Source: Histomonas meleagridis
Taxonomy: Eukaryota > Parabasalia > Tritrichomonadida > Dientamoebidae
NCBI GenBank assembly: GCA_020186115.1
Contig: WSYJ01000142.1
Span: forward strand, 682,001-746,000
DNA length: 64,000 bases
Direction of reading: 5' to 3'
Shown here piece by piece: positions 50,339-61,800 of this stretch. Below the pieces are notes generated by a model that saw nothing but the letters and a program-made list of their open reading frames with translations, was not told the origin of the DNA and searched no databases. The first letter of the stretch is position 1. Each line of letters begins with the position of its first letter. The translations under genes were made by a program, and so were the position numbers.

Positions 50339-50764
50339 TTAGTAAGTCCAAGAACTACCATCCATGTATCTGCATCCTACCTCACATGCTTCATATTGTT
50401 CTTCAGGATAACCAAGGTTAGTTGTATGCGCACGACACAAGGATTTGCAGTCTGATAAACTTCCATAGCGAGGTTTATATGAGCCGCAACCATATTCGCA
50501 ATTATAGTATTCACTAGTATGCTCATTTTTTTTGTCGTAATGTCTTCCGCAATAACGCTCGCAATCATTCCTAATAACAACATAGTCCCAATTTTTCTCA
50601 GGTTTGATGGTTTGTTTTGGCTTTGTTATAAATTTCACTTGCTTCTTACTTTGTACAAGACAGCCTGCCTTGCAAGCATGTTCTAATGATGTAGTGTTAA
50701 ATTTTTCGCAAAACTTGAAGCATTTTTTGCTTGAGGCAACGAAGCACAGCAACAAAGAAAGCAT
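50339..50764 (-). CDS. Secreted cysteine-rich protein with three twin-CX3C hairpins
   Basis: The ATG at 50764 gives 141 residues. A signal peptide is visible at 1-12 (MLSLLLCFVASS). The mature part has three similar units, each a pair of CX3C motifs about 15-22 residues apart: CFKFC ... CKAGC, CERYC ... CEYGC, CKSLC ... CEVGC. Twin CX3C pairs usually form disulfide-locked helical hairpins, as in CHCH and small Tim proteins, but those lack signal peptides. No family is recognised; a secreted or vacuolar role (adhesion, defence or enzyme inhibition) is only speculation. An M3-like motif lies 16 bases upstream of the ATG and an M5-like CCTTT just beyond. Confidence 0.72.
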   Translation of the reverse strand: MLSLLLCFVASSKKCFKFCEKFNTTSLEHACKAGCLVQSKKQVKFITKPKQTIKPEKNWDYVVIRNDCERYCGRHYDKKNEHTSEYYNCEYGCGSYKPRYGSLSDCKSLCRAHTTNLGYPEEQYEACEVGCRYMDGSSWTY

Positions 50765-50779
50765 TGATATCAAATTGAC

Positions 50780-50796
50780 AAACCGCCCGATAAAGG
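50780..50796 (-). promoter_or_regulatory. M3- and M5-like motifs of the cysteine-rich protein gene
   Basis: On the minus strand GGCGGTTT (50780-50787) fits the M3 consensus and CCTTT (50792-50796) is an M5-like element. The order, M5 upstream of M3, is the reverse of eS17, so the initiator assignment is uncertain. Confidence 0.4.
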
Positions 50797-52135
50797 GTTA
50801 ATTGAATACTTATCGTTGTCAGATGACAGTTGTTTTGTTACGAAGCAACCGAAACGATCAAACAGTTAAATTTTCTATTCGCTTGGATAAATCTCAGTAT
50901 TTCTTGATATTAAAATGAGAAAAATTAGGGCATGTAACATCCAAAACATCGCAATTCCAAAAATATCAGTTTTAAGTTTCTAAATAATGATTCAAGAAAT
51001 ATTTAGGACACAGCTGCACGTGCTGATGTGAATTGCATGGCTGATAGGGAAATTGACCGGCAATTAAATAGTAAAGAATTGCTAGAAACTTTGCACAAAA
51101 TGTATTATGTAAAAAAACAAAACAGAGCCTATTTTCAATGGAAATTGATTTATTGTGAAAAATCAAAATTTTATTGAAATTTAATAAAATATTAATATTC
51201 AGAAATTTCTAAATTATGCATATTCATAATATATAGAGTTTTCAGGTAGGGACAGACCGTTGACATCATTTCTTCATTATTGAAAAACATATTAGAAAAA
51301 TACTCGATATAATTCTTTGAGACAATATTTTTTTTTTGAATGCACTCTCATTAAACAAGGCATGTTCTAATGATGTACATGAGTTATTGAATGTATAGAA
51401 AAACAAGTACCCTATATCTCTTCTTCAAACGATTTTACTTGTTAACATTTTCAATTTGATATTCGATATATTATTAAAAGATAAATTTTCGATAAAATCT
51501 CTTTAAAAAATTTCTATATCACAAAGAATTGAACTCCGCTGAGAATTTTTATAATCAATATATATTTTTATGCCAAATGAACTTTTGATATATGAAACCA
51601 TAAGTTCAGCATTTGTAACCTTTAATATGAAAAAATAATAAAGAAATTGAAATAAAATTTCGATTTTCATATTTTTCTGGTTGAACGAAAAGAAAGTAAT
51701 TCACAAGGTTGCGGGGAAATGTCTCTTGTTAACTTCACCAATATGCTTAAATAAATGTTGAAGACAATTAAGTTAACTTTCATCATCTATGTGCACTCAT
51801 TGAAATGTTGCACAACATATTGAAAATTCAATGATCATGGTAATTCGAATTGAATAAATTATTTCACAAAGTGTATTCAAAAAAATGACGGTTGAAAAAT
51901 GTCACACAAAAATGAACAGTATCTATCAAATTTGAGATGGAGGAACGGACAAACAAGTTTGGTTATCCAGACGGCATACAAAATTAATTGATTTTTCTGA
52001 GAGAACCGTTGATAATTGTGCACAAAAGTCGTTAAATAACTTTCAGAATACCTCAAACCAACAATGCTCTTCATGTTTTTCCATTTACATAGAATTTAAT
52101 TAAGTCACCGATACACAAGCCAAAGGCATCTTTCG
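50797..52135. other. Long intergenic region with a possible relic of the cysteine-rich gene
   Basis: About 1.3 kb with no gene. The 18-base string GCATGTTCTAATGATGTA, which encodes TTSLEHA of the cysteine-rich protein on the minus strand at about 50678-50695, recurs at about 51360-51377 in a similar NNSCTSLEHA context, suggesting a decayed duplicate. Otherwise nothing was recognised. Confidence 0.35.
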
Positions 52136-52682
52136 CTAATTCAACAAATTGCTTATTTGATAAAAATACAAAGGGTCAAGCATGCAATCATTCTTTGATT
52201 CGTCTTCATATCCTTTATCTGCCTTATTTTCCTTTGCTTTGAAACTTGTGGAATATTTTGTTACTAACCATCCACAAAAGCAAAAGTCTTCTACTGAATT
52301 AGCATCCAACCTCAATATTCTCATTTTTCGCATTATTGTATTCCATCGATTTTTGATATTATTAAATGATCTATTATGAAAATACTTGCAAAACAATGAC
52401 CATTTTGGCCCCATCGTATTATATTTCTCAAATAATATATGATCTTCTTCAGGTGTCCAAGGAGAAATGTTCACGTTAGGGGCTTAAATAGAAATTCCAT
52501 CTTTCTCTGCATTGTCTGGGACTCCTAGTTTTAATTTTATCGGATATGAATTTCCAATTTCTGGTTCCATACTCTTGAACAAGTTTTATAAGAGCTTGAT
52601 CTTCTTCATTGGTAAAAGTTTTCCTTTTTTTCTTATAGCTTGTATTTATGAAGTTAGGTGTGTAGTTGCTTAGATGTTCCAT
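52136..52682 (-). CDS. R2R3-Myb protein with a one-base frame break
   Basis: The first frame, ATG at 52682, holds R2 (FTNEEDQALIKLV ... RSPRQCRERWNFYLSP) and hits a TAA at 52476. The second frame continues at once with VNISPWTPEEDHILFEKY ... IKNRWNTIM (R3) and a 60-residue tail to 52136. Compared with the Myb at 36650 the spacing is exactly right if one C of the CCCC at the junction is skipped. So the gene is either broken by one inserted base, recoded at CCC-TAA, or misassembled. Total about 180 residues, an ordinary trichomonad Myb size. Function as for other R2R3-Myb factors. Confidence 0.8.
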
Positions 52683-53279
52683 TTTTCAAAATGGTTCTCA
52701 CAGTGATCATTTTCATTCAATTTGACGGCGCTACTTGTGAGGGCTAGAAAATTTCAATGCGTCTTTGGTTGTAAAGTTCAGTTGGTGTGAACAATAAATT
52801 TTATAATTTGCGTTATTCTGATGCTAGTAAGGGATATTTTAATATTTTCCAAAACATGGAAATAATATGAGTATTTTGATAATATATTATGTTTAATTTG
52901 TCGAAACTTGTTTAATTCATAGGATATAAATATTTTTTTGATTTCAATCGATAATAAAAAAAAAAAAAAAAGCGTTCAGTCCTTTGAAAAAAATGGGAAC
53001 AAATCGATCAGATTGCATTTAATTCCACGTTGTTCAAAAAGTTATATAAAAAAACGGTCAGTCTGTGAATGTCCCCAAAGCAGTAAAACAAAGCTAATAT
53101 TTACCATTTTGTCTCTTTTCGTGATATCTATGAATTTATAAAAGAATATTTATTGTCAAATATCACATGGAATTCATTTATAACTTGTTACATAATCCGT
53201 ACAGAGCCAAACATCAAATTTATCACCGCCCGCCCCGGATATCTTTGTCAGCTTCAAAAAAGTGAAAATAATGAAAACT
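52683..53279. other. Intergenic, nothing recognised
   Basis: AT-rich except for a short GC-rich patch near 53225-53240. A 67-codon plus-strand frame at 52938-53141 is considered spurious. AAACGGTC occurs near 53053 but at no gene start. Confidence 0.35.
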
Positions 53280-54371
53280 TTACTCGTAGTAATTTTGGCT
53301 GATATATTTGAACATTTGGAGTGTGTTATCAATCACCTGCTGACTATCTAATGACACTTGCCTGTAAACAATAATTGGCCTTGACTCGGTAAGTGGTTTA
53401 GCCCCTTTCCAAGAATTTATCGACAATATACTGTGCACATTTGTCAGGGTCGTGTGGATCTCCGATATACTCAGGAAACACCTTAGTGAAGCAATCCGTT
53501 TCCCTTATCTTTTCTGTGAATTCATCGAACTTATTGCAGATGAGGAAAATTGGTGCTTCTCTAAACTCTTCTTTTTTGACAACTTGGGAGAAAACTTCAA
53601 GCGAATCATTGATGCGAACCATTTGGATGTCTTCGAACATTGGCTTGTCGAATTCGGCCAATGATACAAAATATATACATCCGCCAACTTCACTCATGAT
53701 TTTTTCCCATTTGCTGCGTTCATTCTTTTGACCACCAACGTCATATATACGGATGATTGCTCCATCGAGATCAAATGTGATTGAATCAATTCCAATTGAT
53801 CTGACACGAACTCGAAGGACATCATCATCACTTGGAACGTAGTCTTCATCTTGGAGATCATCAATTTTGTCAAAGAAGTAACCGACGTTGTCTGGAATGA
53901 TAGTTTCATCTTTATGTCCGTATGCCGTTTGTATTGATGGATCTTGCCATAGTTGTTGTAGAGATTCAGCAAGTTGAGGAGTAAAATCGCAAGCAAACGG
54001 ATTTAATGCAAGAATATCTTGTGCTGCTTGTTCGAGATCTGGACTGATTTCCATCGAATTACGTTCTAACCAAATAAGAAGAAGTTGCATAGATTCAACG
54101 AGATTTCCTTTTTTTGACGAGCATATGTTGTTTTACCCGTTTCTCCAGTTCCACAAAGAATCAATCCAAATGCTTCTATATCATTATCTTTGATTAGAAT
54201 CGGCTGTTTTTCATTGTTTGTATTGGATGTTATTTCTTTAGGTTCCTCATTTTTTATTGGCTCTTCCTCCTTTGGCTGTATGTTTTGCTGTGCATGATCT
54301 TTTACTGATGTTTTGCAAGGTGGTAAAGGTGATATTTGTTCTGGTACAACCTTCGATTGGCCGCACCCCAT
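53280..54371 (-). CDS. Heterotrimeric G-protein alpha subunit, two apparent frameshifts
   Basis: The ATG at 54371 begins MGCGQSK, a myristoylation/palmitoylation signal of G alpha proteins. Residues 74-81 hold the P-loop GTGETGKT. The second frame (open to 53398) carries the helical domain, switch I (VLRVRVRSIG), DVGGQKNERSKW and NKFD. The C-terminus follows in a third frame (53412-53280): SRPIIVYRQVSLDS ... NTLQMFKYI, in place of the TCATDT/alpha-5 region. Frame 1 to 2 joins at CAAAAAAAGG (one A short), frame 2 to 3 at AAGGGGC (one base extra). Both breaks lie at homopolymers, so sequencing error, pseudogene and recoding are all possible. Role: receptor-coupled signalling; about 360 residues, normal size. 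Confidence 0.85.
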
Positions 54372-54787
54372 TTTTAATCAACACGATATAAAATCGTTCA
54401 ATTTTGCACAAAAAGTTCCAAAGTTTGGGTAAAGAAGTGAATTCACATTTTTTCTGAGAACAAATTGTTAGTACTATAGTAAGTAATAAACTATTTAAAA
54501 AGTTTTTGAAAACTTGGCCGAAATGTTTCAAAAACTTTTGTGGAATCGTTTTTTGCTACAGACAAACTTTGTCAATTTTGATAGCAAAAAATTTGTGAAA
54601 AATTTTTCCATCAAAATCTGACGTTTTGCTCCATCTATTTTTTATCTAACAAATTTAATTACAGCAAAATGACATCTAAATTTAATGTTTTATTCGTCGA
54701 CAGATTTTCGTAGGTACAATTTGATATCTGAAAATTACATTTTTCAAAAATGTATTATTGATCACTGATTTATTTGTTCACCTAAAA
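54372..54787. other. Intergenic, nothing recognised
   Basis: AT-rich region between the G alpha start and the end of the BEACH gene. A 94-codon minus-strand frame overlapping the G alpha start is judged a shadow. No motif stands out. Confidence 0.35.
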
Positions 54788-55837
54788 CTAAAGAGAATAA
54801 ACAATATTATTTTCACATGCACAGTACAACTTATTATTTCTTGTATTATAACACATCGTTGTAATCTGTGACATCATTTCAATATCCGCGATTAATTTTA
54901 ATGTTGGCAACTCGAATATCTTTAATTTATTTTGTTGATCGCCGACAGCCAACAAAGATTTCAAGTTATTAATTTTCATTTCGCACCACGACAAATTTTT
55001 ACCCATAATTTCCACCGTTGCCACTTTTTCGCCGTTTATATTAAATGTCGAAATTAAAGACGTTTTATCTTTGACACCTTCGTACGCCACTAGTATGCAA
55101 GGGTTTGTACTTATTTCAATTTTCAGTATATTCGAAGGTATTGAAATTGATCTAATGAAAGCTCCTTGTGACAATTCCGAAACAACAATAGTTTTCGATT
55201 TATCACAACTTACAATCATGTTCAATTGCAAATTTGCTTTCACGTCAATTATCGGTTCTGAATGTGGTGAAATTCGATATACAATTGAAGTTGGCACACC
55301 CAAATGCCATAAAATGATTGAAGAATCTGTTGAAGCAGTAATCAAATGATAGTTATCAGGTTGACATACTGCGATGTTTAATGAGAATTGGTTTTTCATT
55401 TCGATATGTTTTATCGAATTATTTTCGATTTGGAACAAATGGAAAGAAGAATCAGTGTTCGAAGAAGCGATTAATATGTTCGATCCCATTAAACAAGAGA
55501 ATTTCTTTTCACTAAACTCTTCAATACTACCGATATAACGAGTTAAATCTTCTTCGATGTTATTATTGTTATTATTATTTGTTGTATTATTCGCGTTGTT
55601 ATAATTGATCATTGTTAATAACCCTTTAATATTAATAAGTATTAAATTCGTTTGATCATTTCGCATAAATATGTTACGGAATTGTGTCTTTAATATTTGC
55701 GTAAGTTTAACTTTCTCTCGTAAGTTATAAAAGTTATGAATTTGTACAACGTTTTGACGCTTTGGATGTGGCGAAGTAAATATTTGTTTTGGTGTAATAC
55801 CGAAATGAAAAGCGTTTTGTTGACATTGTGATAACAT
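54788..55837 (-). CDS. WD40 end of the BEACH protein (continues the next gene in another frame)
   Basis: This frame opens at an ATG that lies inside the BEACH domain's last helices (CQQNAFHFGITPKQIFTSPHP), so it is not a natural start. It continues with WD40 repeats (SIILWHLGVPT, IIDVKANLQLNMIVSCDKSK, QQNKLKIFELPTLK) to the stop at 54788. An Asn-rich run (about residues 82-92) sits early. Reading one base differently at a T5 run near 55894 joins it to the frame ending at 55860, giving the BEACH block IEANNTFPPFSYAS and on. BEACH proteins end in WD40 repeats, so the two frames are one gene. Confidence 0.85.
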   Translation of the reverse strand: MLSQCQQNAFHFGITPKQIFTSPHPKRQNVVQIHNFYNLREKVKLTQILKTQFRNIFMRNDQTNLILINIKGLLTMINYNNANNTTNNNNNNNIEEDLTRYIGSIEEFSEKKFSCLMGSNILIASSNTDSSFHLFQIENNSIKHIEMKNQFSLNIAVCQPDNYHLITASTDSSIILWHLGVPTSIVYRISPHSEPIIDVKANLQLNMIVSCDKSKTIVVSELSQGAFIRSISIPSNILKIEISTNPCILVAYEGVKDKTSLISTFNINGEKVATVEIMGKNLSWCEMKINNLKSLLAVGDQQNKLKIFELPTLKLIADIEMMSQITTMCYNTRNNKLYCACENNIVYSL

Positions 55838-55859
55838 TTCCGGGTCATTTAATACTGAT

Positions 55860-58800
55860 TTAGTTATACACGAAGCATAAGAGAATGGCGGAAAAAGTAT
55901 TATTTGCTTCGATGGCTGCTTTACCTTGTTGTTTATATCCGAATATTAAATCGATCCAACCATTTAAATTGTTGTTAACATAATTTGATTCTAATGCGTT
56001 CTTATGTATTTCAATGAATTCATATGGCGTTTTAGCCCATTTCGGTAATATTACATCATTAATTATGTTGTCATTAATATCTTTACCTAAATCGAATCCA
56101 TTCGAATTAATTAAGAATTCGGGTGTAGTAAAGAATTCTGGAATTAATTCTCGAAAATCATTAACAACTGGTGATGATACACATTCCCAAACCTTTTGTA
56201 TTGATGAAAATATTCGTTGTGAATTATCAAATTTATTATCTTGCATTTTGATATTAATTGTAGTAAATGGTTCTAAACGTAATAAATAATATGATACAAA
56301 ATATGAAGTAGAATAATGTATACGATATAAATATGATTTCTTAGGATCTTCAAATGCTTCATTTGATATTTTAATTAAGTTATTTAATCGTGTTTCATTA
56401 ATTGCACCAATTGGTTTATTTAAGTCACGATAATTCTTTGGATCATTAATATCAATTGTTTCACTTGTATAATCATTTAATATCCATGGGAATATTGGAT
56501 ATTGTGTTAAATCATTAAAACTTCGACCTGCAAATAAATTAACATATATTAAATATTCATAATTTGTTATTATTCCATTTTGCCATTTTTCAGTTAATTT
56601 AAGCTCATTCCAAATAGTGGATATGTTTGAGCTTAATTGTAATACTTTAAGATTATTTAATTTCTTCTTTTGTAGAAATCGTAATACTTCTTTTCTTTTT
56701 TCATTACTTGGGAATACTATGAAATAACTTTTCCTTTTAATCAAAAAGAATTCTAATGCTTTTGGCAAATGTAAATAATTCCGATGTAATACCATTGATA
56801 AAGATTTTAATGAAACTTGAATCGATTTAACATTATTTTCTTCTGTTCGACCTTCAAAGAATAATTCTTTATCATTAATATAGAATTTACCTTTATAAAC
56901 ATCATTTAATTTAATTAAATCACATTCACAAGAAAATGAATAACTTAATGATTCATAATAACTTTCATCTTCATCTTCATCTTCTTCAGCATTTAAATCA
57001 TCATCTAATAATTGAAGTTCATCAATCGATTGCGTGCTAAGTACCCATTGTTGAAATTCTTCATCTGCAGTTTTCTTATCACTTGAATCCCTTAAAATTG
57101 AAGCCATTTTATGTAAATCAAAATGATGATTAGGTTTAAAGATAATATGTCGCCAATATAAATCTAAAAATGTCGATATCTTCCAATGTGGAGCATTACC
57201 AATATCTCTAAATTGTCCATTATTAGCCTTTAATTCTTGTAATAAATGTTTTAATGATTTTTGACATAATAAATGATTATGATAAAATAATTGTCGATAT
57301 TGATCAAACGTAGAAATTGATTGTTGAATTTGTCCTTTAGTTAATGATTTATCAAAACTTTCAGTATAATTTTGAATATCCAAAATTATTTGTGTTTCTT
57401 TTAATAAACTTTGTGATAAGAATTTGATGAAATTTGGTATTAATACTTGTAATGATTGTAACCATTCATTTGATGGTACACCATAAAATTCAGGTAATGT
57501 TTCATATTTTATATTTTTGACGTTTTTGAACCCATTTATTATAGTTATAAATTGTTTCTTTATTTCGGCATTCTTTAATGTTAATGGATATATAAATGAA
57601 GAAAATATTTGTAAACATTTTATAGATAAATCATTTGATACTGTTAATATATTTGTCGAAAATTTCGTTAAAATTTCTTTACTTTGATTAGGATCAGAAC
57701 GAATTATAAATCCTAAAATAAATGAAATTAATTCGAAGATAATAAATTTGTTGTTTTGTATTGTTATAGTCTTTTCTAATATCGATGGACTTATCGATAA
57801 AACTAAATCACAATATTTCTTAGCTAAATTAATATTTAACCAATTACCTTTAATAGGGATTCTTGAACTAAATGAAATATTTAATGTATTTGTATTAATT
57901 TCTTTAGTTGTTAACATTATTAATTCTAAGAATTTAAAGTTCGAATCTAAAATTGTATCATTATGAAATCCGACATTTAAATTATATTCATTTAAAAGTT
58001 CTTGATTACGAAATGATTCATCATAAGAAGGAATATAAAATAAATAAGAAAATACTTCTGACAACAAAAATTGATAAACATTTTCTTGTTTAGCATTTAA
58101 TTCAGTTAATAAATGTAAATAAATGTTATTAATGAATTCCATTGTATCACATTTCTTAGTAATTTGAATTATATTTAAAAATGAAATTGCATTAATGAAT
58201 AAATTAATTTTTTGTTTTGTTAATAATGAAATTAATATTAATGAAAAAATGGAATTAGTAATATGATCAACTTTTAAGTCGATTTTCTTAGAAGTTTGTG
58301 AATAAAGATAAAATGTATATATATACCAATTAGAATTAAAGAATTGTTCAATTGATATCATATTATTTTTAAGTTTATCATAAAATGTATTTAAGAATTG
58401 TGTTATTAAATCGCCATTAAAGTAATACGAAAGAAAAGATATAAATGGATATAAACTACTCATTAATTTTGGTACTTCGAAGAATAATTTTATTGATTCA
58501 TCCCAAGATTTTTGTGTTATATTATTTGGATTATATATTTTAATATAAGTAATTATTGAATTATCTAAATTAAGTTTAACATTTTGATTTGATATTATAT
58601 TATTTATTAAAAAGTCATGTGTTTTAATTAAAAGTTTTAATGATATAATTCGTACATCTTCATTTTCATGACTAGCTAATTGTATAAATGAATAATAATA
58701 ACTCGGCTTAACTAATAAATTATGACAATCAAAGATATGATTAGATATTAAAGTATATATTAAATCTAAAACTTCGATTTTTAATTTTGTGATTTTTATA

Positions 58801-61800
58801 GCATTTACATATTTAAATATTAAATGTTGTTCTGATATTTGAAAACGTTTTTTAGCAAAATCTAGTAAAAATGGCCAATATAATTTCCGAATTTGATCAT
58901 TATCTATTTGTATAATATAAGCCAAAATTTGAGGAAATGATAAAGTTTCTAAAAATGTATTAGTGAACTTATTAAATAATTTATATAAATAATCATTTAA
59001 TATTATTTTATGAATATCATAATTTAATTGATTCCAAAGCACAGGATAAAACCATAAATAATTTATAATATCAGCAATATACATATTATCTCTTAAAGAA
59101 CAAGTTAAATCCATTAAAAGTTTAAAGAAATCATTCTTAAACTTATCAGGTTTAATTAATGTTAATGAATTACAAAATGATTTAAATCCATTCGAATTAA
59201 AGAATGAACTTTCTAAATCAGGCGAAATTTTAATTAATGAAATAATTAATTCGATTAATTTATAAGAAAACTCAATACTATCATTTAAATTAGGTTCTCC
59301 ATATACTTCCAATTCGACAAATGAAAATATAGGCATTAAAGATTGAATTCCACCCATATTCGTAATAGTTTTAACAAATGTTGATGAATATGGTACTACT
59401 TCCCCTTCAATTATTGCGTTTTTATTAAACTTCTTAGATAAATTAATACAATTATTATCTTTAACTAAACGAGAATTATAACATAATATTAATGATTCTT
59501 CAATATCACCATGGAATAATGAAGAAGGCAAATTATTAAACACATTTTTATTAGCAATATCAAAATTATATATATAATCTAATGGTAATTTCGAGAAATC
59601 TTCCATTATTTTATTCGAAAAGAATTGTGAAAAGAAATATATTATATTAATATTACATACTAATGAATAATTCGGATCAAAACTTCTTGCAAGATACCAA
59701 TTCTTAATTGCTTCTATCTTAAATTTCGACATTGAAAACACTAAAATTTTCTTTTGGTTGATATATATCTTACAATTATTATTCCCTTGAATAGTTATAC
59801 CAAATAAATTCCATGCATTTTCTTTTAATTCATTATTAATTGTATGTACAATCAATTGAGGCTTTTTACCTAATTTCTTAACTTCTATAACTAATGATAA
59901 ATTATTAATATAAATTTCTAACGTTATATCATTAGTACTTTCAATAGATAATATTCGAGGCTTATCACAACTAAAGTTATATTTAGAATCAATATTAAAT
60001 CGAATAATAAATGTCCAACCTTTCGATAAATAAGTTGAAGGTATTGAAGGTAAATTAATTCCGGTGTTTAATCCAGTAAAATGAAAGAATGATGAAGGCA
60101 CTTCAATATTATTTTGTGTAATAATATCATATAAACATGATAAAAATCGTGATGTCCACCATGGACGTTTACCTTCATAAGATTTTAATAAATTCATCGA
60201 TTCGATAAATGTTCGAGGTTTAAATAAATAAGATGAAACTTTTGTAAATAATTGAAGGCATGAATTAATTGAATTCTTTTGATTCTCATTTGCTTTTGAT
60301 AAATCCGGGAAATTACGTATAAATTGTAATATAATTATTGGTAACTTTGATTGATAAATATGTAAACAATTTGTAAATGAATTCTCACATATTAAATATA
60401 AATAATTAAATATTATGGTATGTTCACTTAAATGTGATGTAGAATAATGTAAAAATGGTAATGCTTTATAAAATCGGATTTCATTATATTTAAATTGTTG
60501 TTCTATATCCATAGGTTGTTCAAAGATTAATTCTAATATTAAATTAATTGTATCTTTTTCTAATATAATTGTTGATAAAATTTTAGAGAATTGTAATAAA
60601 AATGATTTCGATTGTTTTATTAAAATTGTTTGATAATTTTTATCATTTCGTGTGAAATTACATATTAATTTTAATATTGATTGTAAAATCTTATTTGCTT
60701 TTTCATGTATTTTATTAACTACTTCTTGTGTAAAATCGAGAATTAATTTAAATATTTCATATTTATCTAAATATCGTACAAGTGTATCTCTATTTTCATA
60801 AAATGAATTACTTAATATATCAATTAATAATGATAATAAATGTAAATAATTTTCATCTTCAATATTTTTGACAGATAATTTTATTAAATCAATTAAAAAT
60901 TCTAATTCGGTTTCATATGGTGTTAATAATTCGCCATCTATCTTAAAGCATTGTTCTAATTTTATAGATAAACATCGACTTAAAAAATCAACTGCATAAT
61001 TTTCAAATGATTTTTCAAATAATAAATGGAAATGAAATTTTAATATTATTTCAGTCGAACATAAAACTTGTTTAGCTATATCATTAGAAAAGAATTCATA
61101 TTGTAAAAATAATAATGATTTTCGAAGTTCGAAAATTTTATTTTTCACATTTGTATCTTTTTCTCTTAAATAAACTAATTGTAACATATAATTATAATAT
61201 ATATAACCATCTAAGAAATTTGATTTTTGTAAACTATAAATTAATGTCGAATTTTTATTTTGTAAAATTGCTGATATTAAATATATTATATCATTTGCAA
61301 GTTGTGGACCAGAATTCTTTAAGAAAGTTGAAATTTCATTTAATGTTTGTAATTGTTCATTAGTATTAGAACTATTCAAACAATTAGAAATCAAATCATA
61401 ATACATATTACGTATCGCAATGAAAAATTGCGCATTTTTAGATTCGGTATAAGTATAATTTATATCAAATAAATATGAAGAAAATATTTCTTTCCAAATT
61501 TGATGATTTGTAAATAATTCGGCAATAGTAATTTTATTATACATTGTAAAGAATGTTAATATATTAAAAACTAATGATAATTGTGTTTCTTTTTGTTGTG
61601 GTTTAATTTCTAAAAATAAATGGAATAATTTACCAACAATTATACTCTTTAATGGTCCCGCTTGTGCATTTAATAATGATGTCATGATGATAGATAACTT
61701 ATTATTCATTGCAACAATTAATTTATAGTTTTGTCCATTACTTTGTTTTTGTCGTTTATGATTTATAATGATTGGCATTTCTTCTTTTTCATTAATATTT

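Noticed and set aside
52938-53141. 67-codon plus-strand frame
   Set aside because: Starts at a non-ATG codon before a long A-run, no recognisable motif.
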